From CAZIOH01 sp964540815 (GTDB lineage: Bacteria > Myxococcota_A > Polyangia > Fen-1088), in contig CAZIOH010000088.1 of NCBI GenBank assembly GCA_964540815.1, positions 1 to 28,407 on the forward strand: DNA of 28,407 nt, read 5' to 3'. How positions within the stretch are numbered: position 1 is the stretch's first letter; each line of letters opens with the position of its first letter. This document shows positions 17,446 through 27,489 of this stretch, piece by piece. Made by a program: the position numbers and the translations under genes. A model generated the notes under the pieces. That model had not been told where the DNA came from. It ran no database searches and saw nothing but the letters and a program-made list of their open reading frames with translations.

Positions 17446-18147
17446 ATGAGAGCCCTTGTGGTCACGTCGAACCCGACGACGGCCGTGTCGGAACCTGATT
17501 CGCCAGCTTCAGCATTGAATGACCTAGGATGCGAGGTCGTCACCGTCGGTTACGACATCGACCAGTTGCCCGAGGACATAGAGCTCACCCGCCCGTCGGT
17601 CGTGGTCGTGGATGCCGGCGCGCACCTGGAGGTGGGGCGGGCGGCCATCCGGCGGGTCCGCGAAGTGGCCTCCCTCTCGGATGTCCCGGTGTTGCTATGC
17701 GTCGAAGTCTCGCGGCTTGCCGGCCTCGACCCGGAGGCCGGTGCGGATGACTTCGTGCTCGCCCCTGTCGTCGCCCCCGAGCTCTACGCGCGCATCCGAC
17801 AGCTCGACTGGCGGATGTCGTCTTTCCGTGCCGCGGGGCGTATCAAGATCGGCGATCTGGTCATCGACGCGGTGGCGGTCGAGGCGGCCTTCCGCGGGCG
17901 CGCCCTCAAGCTGCCGCGGCAAGAGTTTCAGCTCCTCAAGTTCCTGGCCGAACGTCCGGGGCGGGTGTTCACGCGGGAGCAGCTCCTGTCCCGCGTCTGG
18001 GGGTACCGGTATGCGGGTGGGACGCGCACCGTGGACATCCACGTGCGCCGGCTGCGCGCCAAGCTCGGCCCCGGGAGCGCCATGATCGAGACCGTGCGCC
18101 ACGTCGGCTACAAGCTGCGCGCGCCAGGCACCGGCGCGCCCCAGTAA
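17446..18147 (+). CDS. OmpR-type winged-helix regulator with degenerate receiver
   Basis: A 233-residue protein. The N-terminal receiver-like domain (1-120) keeps a possible phospho-acceptor, D56 (SVVVVDAG), but lacks the acidic pair expected near residues 7-9 (TSN instead) and has Ala at 106 where the conserved Lys before Pro is expected (DDFVLAPV). The C-terminal winged helix (about 133-228) is intact: LPRQEFQLLKFLAERPGRVFTREQLLSRVWG and TRTVDIHVRRLRAKLG...ETVRHVGYKL. It should bind DNA in a phosphorylation-independent way or through another signal. No histidine kinase gene adjoins it. It is divergent from clpX-like, with a 126-bp shared control region. Start ATG 17446 agrees with the fold. 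Confidence 0.88.
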   Translation: MRALVVTSNPTTAVSEPDSPASALNDLGCEVVTVGYDIDQLPEDIELTRPSVVVVDAGAHLEVGRAAIRRVREVASLSDVPVLLCVEVSRLAGLDPEAGADDFVLAPVVAPELYARIRQLDWRMSSFRAAGRIKIGDLVIDAVAVEAAFRGRALKLPRQEFQLLKFLAERPGRVFTREQLLSRVWGYRYAGGTRTVDIHVRRLRAKLGPGSAMIETVRHVGYKLRAPGTGAPQ

Positions 18148-18178
18148 GGCCCCGGGCCGCCCGGCGGCGCACCGGCGA

Positions 18179-19126
18179 TCACCTGGCGTGCGGGGCGATG
18201 GGCGCGCGCGGGACGCGCGGAGCGACGTGTGCCTCCTTGAGGATCAGGACCGCGTCCGCCGGTCCCATGGGCATCTCGAGACGCAGGGGAACGTGGTTCG
18301 TATCCGTGGCGAGCCATAGCCGGAATCGCCGGTCTGGTCGGGCCGGGTCCCGCTGGCCGTTGTACAGGATGGGCGTGAGCTCGGCATCGAGCTCGTCTCC
18401 GAGGCGCCCCGGGGAGCCGGGCACCAGGACCGGCCCCCCGGAGACCCCGCGCACCTCGACCCGCCACAGCGCCATGCCATCGAGCATCTGCAGCACCACC
18501 CGCTCACCAGGCCTCGGGACCTGGGTGCGAAGCCGCCAGATGAGCCCGAGCGGGTCGGAGGTCACACCGGCGGGCGACAGGATCTCTTGCGCGGTGGGAG
18601 CGGGGGATGGGGCCTTGCGACGCTGGATGAGCAGGCTGTCGCCCGCCTGGTGAACCACCGAGTCGCTGACGGTCTCGTCCGAGGCGAGCCCCACCGAACG
18701 CCGCGTGGAGCGCCAGCGCGAGGAGGCCCGACGACGCAGATCGAACTCGCTGTCGATGGTTCGCTGGAAGCGCCCGAGCCCGAGGACGGCCCCTGCCCCC
18801 TCTGCCCGCAGCGCCAGCACCGGCAAGCCATCGGCGGTCAGCGCCGGCGCCTCCGAGGACAAGGTCAGCTCGCCCACCCGGCCGAGGACCCCGTAATGCA
18901 CGTCGTAGGTCGCCCGCTCGCTGGCCCCGATGGTGTGCGGAGCCTGCGGAGATAACTGGAGGGGGAGGCGCGTCGGGCGCGCCAGCCGCAAGGCTCTCGC
19001 CCGCTCGAGGAAGGCCAGATCCGACACCGAGCCTCCCCGCCCGGCTTCCCACTCTCCACACATCCCCCCGGCGTGTGGGATGGCGATGAGCGTGCCCAGA
19101 ACCAAGGACAGCGCGACGAGCGGCAT
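18179..19126 (-). CDS. Exported DUF3108-type protein
   Basis: A 315-residue protein with an N-terminal signal segment (MPLVALSLVLGTLIAIPHAGG). The mature part shows the DUF3108 pattern: ATYDVHYGVLGRVGELTLSSEAP at the start, SDPLGLIWRLRTQVPRPGERVVLQMLDG in the middle and RRFRLWLATDTNHVPLRLEMPMG near the end, i.e. a periplasmic beta-rich fold. The family has no firm function; lipoprotein or lipid-handling roles have been proposed for relatives. It converges on the OmpR-type regulator with only 31 nt between stops and is divergent from pdxA across a repeat-rich 200-bp gap. The signal segment makes a periplasmic or envelope location likely. Confidence 0.78.
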   Translation of the reverse strand: MPLVALSLVLGTLIAIPHAGGMCGEWEAGRGGSVSDLAFLERARALRLARPTRLPLQLSPQAPHTIGASERATYDVHYGVLGRVGELTLSSEAPALTADGLPVLALRAEGAGAVLGLGRFQRTIDSEFDLRRRASSRWRSTRRSVGLASDETVSDSVVHQAGDSLLIQRRKAPSPAPTAQEILSPAGVTSDPLGLIWRLRTQVPRPGERVVLQMLDGMALWRVEVRGVSGGPVLVPGSPGRLGDELDAELTPILYNGQRDPARPDRRFRLWLATDTNHVPLRLEMPMGPADAVLILKEAHVAPRVPRAPIAPHAR

Positions 19127-19187
19127 GCATCTGGGACGCGGCGACGAGAACGTTTATTTCGGCCCGCGGGCGCCCAGGTCATTTGCC

Positions 19188-19290
<103 letters not shown>

Positions 19291-19333
19291 CAACAGGGCC
19301 CGGAAATCGCATGTACTATGATGACGCGTGCCG

Positions 19334-20317
19334 ATGAGTGCGGACAGAGGGCAGCGGCCAGTCGGAATCTCGCTTGGCGATCCAGCCGGGATCGGGCCCG
19401 AGATCGTGGCACACGCCCTGGCGACGCGGCCCGATGCGCCGCTGCTGGTGTTTGGCGACGCCGCGATCCTCGACGCCGCGGCCAGCGCGATGCGGGTCCC
19501 GCTGCCCGATCGGTCCCGCATCCGGACGATTGGACCCTCGGACCACCCGACCGACGGACGGATCCGGCCGGGGCAACCCAACCTTGCCTCGGCCTTTGCG
19601 CAGATGGCCTACCTCGAAGGCGCCACGGCCGCGGCGCTGTCCGGCGAGATTCGCGCCCTGTGCACCGCGCCCATCTCCAAGAGCTGGATTGCGCGCACGG
19701 GGTTTGCCTTCCCGGGGCACACGGAGTTCCTGGCCGCCCGGACTGCGACCACCGACTTCGCCATGATGCTGGCCGGGCCGCGGCTGCGGATCGTCCTGGC
19801 CACCACGCACCTCGCGCTGCGTGACGTTCCGGCGCGCCTGACCCCCGAGGACGTCGCACGCGCCGCCGTCCTCGCCGCGCATGCGCTGGTCGACCAGTTC
19901 GGCATCGGGCGCGCGCGCGTGGCGGTGGCCGGGCTCAATCCGCACGCTGGAGAGTCCGGGCGCTTTGGAGACGAGGAAACGCGCATCGTTGCGCCGGGGA
20001 TCGCGCTGGCGCGCGCGCGGCTCTCGGCCACGGGCTGGCCAGCCGTGGTCACTGGACCTTACCCACCGGATGCCGTCTTCCGCGCGGCGGCGCTGGGCGA
20101 GTTCGACGCCGTGGTCGCCCTCTATCACGACCAGGGGCTGATCCCGGTCAAGCTGCTGCACTTCGACGAGGCCGTGAACATCACGCTCGGCCTGCCCTTC
20201 GTGCGAACTTCCCCCGATCACGGCACCGCGTACGCCCTCGCGGGAACAGGCAGGGCCAACCCCGCCAGCTTCCTGGCCGCCCTCGATCTCGCGCTGCGCC
20301 TCAGCCACCCGCGATAG
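19334..20317 (+). CDS. pdxA: 4-hydroxythreonine-4-phosphate dehydrogenase
   Basis: A 327-residue PdxA, which oxidises 4-phosphohydroxy-L-threonine in DXP-dependent pyridoxal 5'-phosphate synthesis. Motifs seen are GISLGDPAGIGPEI at the N-terminus, CTAPISK, FPGHTEFLA, LNPHAGESG, GPYPPDAVF, YHDQGLIPVK and the C-terminal GLPFVRTSPDHGTAYALAG. The metal-binding histidines in GHTE, YHDQG and SPDHG are all present, so the enzyme should be active. ATG 19334 is preferred for closeness to the fold; a GTG at 19328 in frame is the alternative. No clear Shine-Dalgarno is seen. No other pdx gene or rsmA (a frequent neighbour) is in the window. The next gene, uvrA, has its own promoter-like site. Confidence 0.95.
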   Translation: MSADRGQRPVGISLGDPAGIGPEIVAHALATRPDAPLLVFGDAAILDAAASAMRVPLPDRSRIRTIGPSDHPTDGRIRPGQPNLASAFAQMAYLEGATAAALSGEIRALCTAPISKSWIARTGFAFPGHTEFLAARTATTDFAMMLAGPRLRIVLATTHLALRDVPARLTPEDVARAAVLAAHALVDQFGIGRARVAVAGLNPHAGESGRFGDEETRIVAPGIALARARLSATGWPAVVTGPYPPDAVFRAAALGEFDAVVALYHDQGLIPVKLLHFDEAVNITLGLPFVRTSPDHGTAYALAGTGRANPASFLAALDLALRLSHPR

Positions 20318-20396
20318 GAGACACGGACCGCTCGCCTGTCTGCGCTGCGCTGCGCGTCGGGCCTGGTGCTACTGCGACGGATGCCACCGGCGTTCT

Positions 20397-20426
20397 TTGG
20401 TCAATCCTGGCCGGCGCTGTGATAAT
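20397..20426 (+). promoter_or_regulatory. Candidate uvrA promoter with extended -10
   Basis: TGTGATAAT ends at 20426: GATAAT (20421-20426) matches TATAAT at five of six positions and is preceded by an extended -10 TGn. TTGGTC at 20397-20402 is a weak -35 with an 18-bp spacer. Transcription would begin near 20433, leaving a leader of about 87 nt before the uvrA ATG. This also argues against starting uvrA further upstream. Confidence 0.4.
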
Positions 20427-20519
20427 TTTGCAACCGCTCCGAATCCCTTCACCGAGATCGCGAGACCCTTGAAAGCGCCCACCACATCCTTGCCAATTCC
20501 CGAGCTCGTCACCCATCCG

Positions 20520-23366
<2,847 letters not shown>

Positions 23367-23380
23367 GAGGCATCCGGAAG

Positions 23381-23471
23381 GCTAGTGCACCGCCGTCGAA
23401 ATAGCATCATATTCGGCCGACGATCCGAGCCGGCCTCGGTATTGACGCTATTTCGACGGCGGTGCACTAGC
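23381..23471. mobile_element. MITE-like element with perfect terminal inverted repeats
   Basis: Arms 23381-23405 and 23447-23471 are perfect 25-bp reverse complements (GCTAGTGCACCGCCGTCGAA then ATAGC, and its mirror). The ends read cTAg-TGCACC and GGTGCAC-TAg, i.e. an element of about 83 bp flanked by TA on both sides inside a GCTAGC context. IS630/Tc1-type elements duplicate a TA and IS630 favours CTAG targets, so a non-autonomous derivative is a reasonable reading. The internal 41 bp has no coding potential. The alternative is a simple intergenic hairpin ending the uvrA transcript; it starts 15 nt after the stop but lacks a T-tract. Confidence 0.55.
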
Positions 23472-23477
23472 GAGGCC

Positions 23478-23498
23478 GAGTTCGAGTTCGAGTTCGAG
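23478..23498. repeat. GAGTTC hexamer tract
   Basis: Three tandem GAGTTC units plus a partial fourth follow directly after the MITE-like element. It resembles the other GC-rich hexamer tracts in the window (13540-13630, 19188-19290). Confidence 0.7.
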
Positions 23499-23611
23499 GG
23501 GGGCCAGCGGGAAGGGTAGCGTGTGTGGATCGCGTCCCCCGCGACATCACGGCGTGCCTCCGCGTCGAGGCGAGTGACCCGAAGACTGAAGCCACGAGCA
23601 GGCTGCGGAAA

Positions 23612-23643
23612 AGAAAAAGGGGCCCCGGAGGGCCCCAGTTTTT
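23612..23643. terminator. Bidirectional intrinsic terminator between uvrA and porin gene
   Basis: A 7-bp GC stem (GGGGCCC 23619-23625 with GGGCCCC 23630-23636, loop CGGA) is followed on the plus strand by AGTTTTT and on the minus strand by CTTTTTCTTTT. It can therefore end transcripts from both convergent genes: uvrA on plus and the porin gene on minus, whose stop lies 34 nt away. Confidence 0.88.
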
Positions 23644-23676
23644 AGGCTAGGTTAGGTTGGAAACGCGTCAGCTGGG

Positions 23677-24909
23677 TTACAGGTAGCTGAGGAAGGCGAC
23701 GGTGCCAGTGACCTGGTTGTCCTTGCCGTCGATGAAGACCTTGTCCTTGCAGAAGTCGGCGCGGACCTCGGCGCGGATTTCGAGGTGACCGGCGAAAGGC
23801 GCGGCGGCCACGACGCTGCCCTCGTAGTAATTGGTATCGGCGAGGGTGGACACAAAGGTACCGTTCTTGTCCTTGACGTATTCTGCCCGGGCAGAGAAGT
23901 TGAGGGAATCGCTGAGGACATAGTGGCCCATGAGTGCGCCGCCGACCAGATAGTTGCTCCCCAGCTTCACGTAGTCGACGTTGAGGTTGAGGGACAACTT
24001 GTCGTTGATGGTCTGTGAGATCACGACGTCGAGGGTGTTCTTGACGTCGCCCTCGGTCCCCTGGGGTCCCTCCTTGCCGAAGTAGTCGGTCACGATGATG
24101 CTCGTGGTCGACACCGGGGTGACCGTGGCCGACAGGCCGACCGTCTTCCATCCATTGTTGTCGGGGTCGTTGTTGATGCCGTTGACCAAGCTCGCCTGCA
24201 ACGTCAACTGGTCACTGGCCTTGAAGGTTGCGCGGGCGCCGGTGTGGAGAATCGGGATCGTGTAGAACAACAGCGAGCGCGAATACATCCAGTTCTTGTT
24301 GGCCTCGTTGACCTCGGCGCCAGCGGTGGTCACGAACTTACCGAAGTCAAGGGTCACGGGTCCGAGGGCGAGCGACGAGAAGGCCTGCTCGACGAGGAAC
24401 GCGCTGCCGTACAGCGATGCGCCAGCCGACATGGGAAGACCAGAGGCGCCCCTGCTGTTCAGCGAGTTGATGACGAATCCCGTGTGGCCGTAGCCGAGGT
24501 CGATCCGGAGGGTGACCGGGCTGACGTCCAGCTGCATCGCCACCTTGGCGAAGTTGAGAGAGAAGCTATTGGACGTGACGTCGAACGTCCGGCCGGTGAG
24601 GACATTGTTCGGGTCCGTGGTCGAGCCAGTGAAGTTGTACTGGTAGTACGAATCCACCAGGGCCTCGAAGCGGAGGATGCTGTACCACAGCGGAGGGGCC
24701 GGGGCAGCGGGGGCCGCTGGGGCTGCGGCCGGGGCTGCGGCGACTGCGGCCGGCGCCGCGGGAGGGGCTGCCGGGGCAGCGGCTGGAGGAGCGTCCGCAA
24801 GCACGGGAGGTGCGTTGACGGGTGGGGCGGGCGTCTCGGCGGGCGCCTGCGCGAAAACGGTGCCGGAGAACAAGAGAACGAGAGCAGCGGAACATGCGGA
24901 AAGTCGCAT
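23677..24909 (-). CDS. Outer-membrane beta-barrel porin, BBP2/OmpL-like
   Basis: A 410-residue protein with a signal peptide (LSACSAALVLLFSGTVFAQA), an Ala/Pro-rich linker (residues about 22-75), then a beta-barrel. Blocks such as FEALVDSYYQYNF, RIDLGYGHTG, FLVEQAFSSLALGPVTLDFGKFVTTAGAEV and NKNWMYSRSLLFYTIPILHTGARATF match the BBP2 (putative beta-barrel porin-2) family. The chain ends in AFLSYL rather than the usual terminal Phe. AGGGGG lies a few nt before ATG 24909. By eye its codon use is less GC-rich than its neighbours. It is monocistronic, with a terminator behind it and a long leader region that contains TTGTTTCC palindromes. The transported solute is unknown; sugar uptake is possible because a sugar-binding protein gene is upstream. 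Confidence 0.87.
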   Translation of the reverse strand: MRLSACSAALVLLFSGTVFAQAPAETPAPPVNAPPVLADAPPAAAPAAPPAAPAAVAAAPAAAPAAPAAPAPPLWYSILRFEALVDSYYQYNFTGSTTDPNNVLTGRTFDVTSNSFSLNFAKVAMQLDVSPVTLRIDLGYGHTGFVINSLNSRGASGLPMSAGASLYGSAFLVEQAFSSLALGPVTLDFGKFVTTAGAEVNEANKNWMYSRSLLFYTIPILHTGARATFKASDQLTLQASLVNGINNDPDNNGWKTVGLSATVTPVSTTSIIVTDYFGKEGPQGTEGDVKNTLDVVISQTINDKLSLNLNVDYVKLGSNYLVGGALMGHYVLSDSLNFSARAEYVKDKNGTFVSTLADTNYYEGSVVAAAPFAGHLEIRAEVRADFCKDKVFIDGKDNQVTGTVAFLSYL

Positions 24910-25035
24910 TCAAACCCCCTGAAAACTAGTGTGGTTGACTGGCGCACACCCTAACCGCAGCCACCAGTCGGCGTAAAGCGTTCTCCACCCTACAATCGAC
25001 GAATTACCGTCGCGGAAATGCAGGAGAAACACACT

Positions 25036-25120
25036 GGAAACAACCAGAACTTAGCGGCGCCGTTCCTGGTGATAGCGCCCAAATCCCGACCTCGGTTGTT
25101 TCCATCGGAAACAACGTTGT
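25036..25120. promoter_or_regulatory. Cluster of GGAAACAAC/GTTGTTTCC operator-like sites
   Basis: A 21-bp palindrome GTTGTTTCC-ATC-GGAAACAAC lies at 25095-25115, and a further copy of the half-site as GGAAACAACC at 25036-25045. The right arm runs into a second small palindrome ACAACGTTGT (25111-25120). The sites sit just after the stop codon of the sugar-binding protein gene and about 135-210 bp upstream of the porin ATG (both on the minus strand). They may be binding sites of a regulator controlling the porin, or a hairpin ending the upstream transcript; no T-run follows. Confidence 0.5.
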
Positions 25121-25125
25121 GCGCT

Positions 25126-26442
25126 TCACTTGAGCTGCAGGTACTCCTCGGGGACGTCGCCAAAGCCCCACGCGCGGAGCTGTCGGGCCCACGCTCCGAG
25201 GTTGTCGGCGGTGACCCGCACGAGATCGAGCGGGACGATGGGGGGGACGGCCTTTCCGAGCACCAGCTTGTCGACGATGGTCTGAACACCGACCGCACCC
25301 CACAGGTACGTCGGCTGCGCCAGAAGCACCGGCGCGACGCCGCGCTCGACGTACACGAGCTGCGGCGGGAGCGCGTTCACCGAGACGATGCGGTGCCGGG
25401 TCTTGCCCGACCCGGGCTGCAGCTCGGCCAGGAGCGACTTGGTGTAGAGCGGCCAGCCCCCGAGCACCGCCCAGCCCGTCACCTTCGGGTAGGCCGACGA
25501 GACCCGCAGCAGCTCGGCCGCGGCATCCTGCGCAGTCTCCGCGTGCGAGAAGACGCCGACGATCTCGAGCTCGGGCCGGGTGGCGGCCTCCTCCATGAAG
25601 CCGCGGATGCGCAGGCGCATCTCCGGGGCATCGCGGTTGCCGGCGAGGACCGCGATCTGGGCGGATTTTTCGCGCCGGTCGTGCCTGTCGCCCTTGTGAG
25701 TGCCAGTGCCACTGCCGGTGCCGGTGTCGGTGCGCGCGCTCGTGCCGCTGCCGGCGCCGGCAGCCTTCTTGTCGGACCTGCGGGCGCCCCTCGGCGATGC
25801 CCTGGCCGCGCCCCCACCCCTCGGCAACAGAGCCGCGAGCTCGATCATGACCTGGCGGCCGATCAGCTCGTCGTCGACGCCGCAGTAGGAGAAGCGCCGC
25901 GAGGTCGGCGCGTCGCTGTCGAAGGTCATGACCGCCACCCCGCGCGCCACGGCGTCGTCGATGGCCTCGACCACCCGCGGGTCGTTGGAACAGGAGATGA
26001 GGATGGCGTCGAAGCGCTCGTTCACGGCCTGGCGAATGCGCTGGGCCTGCACGCGGCCGTCTTCTTGCGATGGGGTGAGCCAGGTGATCTCGATGGGCAG
26101 GCCGAGCTTGGCGGAGAGCTCGTGGGCCTGATCCTCGGCGCCCGTCTTGGCCGAAAGGAACGATGGATTGGACGCGCTCTTGGCGATGAGGGCGATGCGC
26201 AGAAGCTTGCCGGTGACGGGCTGCCCTTGCGGCGGCTCCGCGCCGGTGGCGTCCCTGGCATTCGCATCCGACCCGAGCTCCGCGGAAGGTTCCGGGGGAG
26301 GCTCCGCCGGAGCATCCGGTGGGCCCCGCCGACAGGCGGGAGCCGCGATGAGGGCAGCGGTCAAGGCGGCGGCCCGTGCAGACGACCACGCACGCGGCCC
26401 CGCGAACCGTTCCGCCAATCTATGTGGCGCGGCGCAGGGCAC
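25126..26442 (-). CDS. Sugar ABC transporter substrate-binding lipoprotein
   Basis: A 438-residue periplasmic-binding protein of the ribose/LacI-like type (Peripla_BP_4). The N-terminus has a hydrophobic segment ending in a lipobox-like APAC (AALTAALIAAPAC), then an acidic Pro-rich spacer, then LLRIALIAKSASNPSFLSAKTGAEDQAHEL and FDAILISCSNDPRVVEAIDDAVARGVAVMTFDSDAP, the standard first lobe. Between the first-lobe end (ELAALLP) and AQIAVLAGNRDAPEMRLRIRGF lies a foreign low-complexity insertion of about 50 residues (GSGTGTHKG-type, nt about 25670-25825). The GTG start touches the ribokinase stop (TAAGTG), so the two genes form one operon. No permease or ATPase gene is in the window. Ribose or a similar sugar is inferred from rbsK. 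Confidence 0.88.
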   Translation of the reverse strand: MPCAAPHRLAERFAGPRAWSSARAAALTAALIAAPACRRGPPDAPAEPPPEPSAELGSDANARDATGAEPPQGQPVTGKLLRIALIAKSASNPSFLSAKTGAEDQAHELSAKLGLPIEITWLTPSQEDGRVQAQRIRQAVNERFDAILISCSNDPRVVEAIDDAVARGVAVMTFDSDAPTSRRFSYCGVDDELIGRQVMIELAALLPRGGGAARASPRGARRSDKKAAGAGSGTSARTDTGTGSGTGTHKGDRHDRREKSAQIAVLAGNRDAPEMRLRIRGFMEEAATRPELEIVGVFSHAETAQDAAAELLRVSSAYPKVTGWAVLGGWPLYTKSLLAELQPGSGKTRHRIVSVNALPPQLVYVERGVAPVLLAQPTYLWGAVGVQTIVDKLVLGKAVPPIVPLDLVRVTADNLGAWARQLRAWGFGDVPEEYLQLK

Positions 26443-27387
26443 TTAGTTTCCGAGCAGCGCTTCCACTTCGGCCAAGGTCGGCATGCTCGGTTGTGCGCCG
26501 GGACGGGTCACGCTGACCGCGCCCGCGGCGGCTCCGAAGCGGATGGCTTCGAGCTCGGCCACGCCCCTCGCGAGCGCGAACCCGAACCCGGCATTGAAGG
26601 CATCTCCCGCCGCGGTGGTGTCGACCGCCTCCACGGGGAAGGCCGGTACCAGCTGCTCGGAGGTCTCGGTCACCAGCAGCACGCCCTGGCGGCCCATCTT
26701 GACGATGACCTTGGCCACCCCGCGTGCGATCAGCTGGCGCGCGCGCGTGACCGCCTCACCCCGCCGCAAGGTGGCCTGGGGCGCCGCCCCGGTCAGCACC
26801 CCGAGCTCGGTCTCGTTCGGCGTGAGATAGTGGACCGATCGCAGGAGCCCGTCCGGAATCACCCGCGCCGGCGCAGGATCGAGGACGACGGTCGCCCCGC
26901 CCTCGCGACCGATGCGCGCCGCGGTCTGCACGGTGGGAAGCGGGATCTCGAGCTGCAAGAGCACCACCGCCGACTCCGCCAGCGCGTGGTGCAGGGGCGT
27001 GAGCCCGCCCGGATTGAACGTCCCATTGGCGCCCGGCACCACGATGATCTGATTCTGCCCAGCCGCATCGATGGCCACCAGCGCGAGCCCGGTCGGCGAG
27101 GCCGGATCGCACCCCACGTGCGTCACGTCGATGCCGGCGTCGGCGAGGTTCTGCCGCAGCCAGGGCCCGTAGGTGTCGTTCCCCACCTGCCCGAACATGC
27201 GCACGGGAATCGCCGGCGTCGCGCGCGCCGCCAGGCGCCCGGCCGCGAAGGCCTGGTTGGCGCCTTTCCCCCCGGAGAAGACCGCGAAATCATGGCCCGT
27301 GACCGTCTCGCCAACCGCCGGGAGGCGGCGCACGGTCACCACCAGATCCGCGTTCAAACTTCCGACGACGGTGATTCCTTGTCCCAT
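26443..27387 (-). CDS. rbsK: Ribokinase-type PfkB sugar kinase
   Basis: A 314-residue PfkB-family kinase that phosphorylates ribose at O5. It begins GITVVGSLNADLVVTVRRLPAVGETVTG, with the substrate motif SGGKGANQAFAAGRL, and carries the PfkB signature 2 VDTTAAGDAFNAGFGFALARG with the catalytic aspartate and anion hole. The NADL and GGKGANQA forms are those of ribokinase rather than fructokinase. ATG 27387 is the first codon of the fold. It is the first gene of a two-gene minus-strand operon with a sugar-binding lipoprotein. About 100 bp separate it from the pyruvate carboxylase stop upstream. Cytoplasmic. Ribose specificity is likely but not certain. Confidence 0.93.
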   Translation of the reverse strand: MGQGITVVGSLNADLVVTVRRLPAVGETVTGHDFAVFSGGKGANQAFAAGRLAARATPAIPVRMFGQVGNDTYGPWLRQNLADAGIDVTHVGCDPASPTGLALVAIDAAGQNQIIVVPGANGTFNPGGLTPLHHALAESAVVLLQLEIPLPTVQTAARIGREGGATVVLDPAPARVIPDGLLRSVHYLTPNETELGVLTGAAPQATLRRGEAVTRARQLIARGVAKVIVKMGRQGVLLVTETSEQLVPAFPVEAVDTTAAGDAFNAGFGFALARGVAELEAIRFGAAAGAVSVTRPGAQPSMPTLAEVEALLGN

Positions 27388-27489
27388 GCGCGCGCCATTG
27401 TAGTGCCAACCACGGCAGAATGTCGGTGAGCTGACCCGAGGCGCGAGGTCATGACCGGGTGTGACAGCGCATCCCGTCGCGCTTCGTCG

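Larger units (their letters stand above)
23367..23676. other. 310-bp intergenic region with MITE-like repeat, hexamer tract and terminator
   Basis: This gap lies between the convergent uvrA (+) and porin (-) genes. It contains a perfect 25-bp inverted repeat element (23381-23471), a GAGTTC tandem tract (23478-23498) and a bidirectional intrinsic terminator (23612-23643). I see no credible reading frame or RNA gene in the remaining 23499-23611. Confidence 0.8.

Noticed and set aside
23381..23471. Inverted repeat considered as the intrinsic terminator of uvrA
   Set aside because: No T-tract follows either arm, and a much better bidirectional terminator lies at 23612-23643.
25018..27429. Plus-strand open frame of about 803 codons opposite the sugar-binding protein and ribokinase genes
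   Set aside because: It is antisense to two clear genes and has the His/Arg/Asp/Gly-rich composition typical of shadows.
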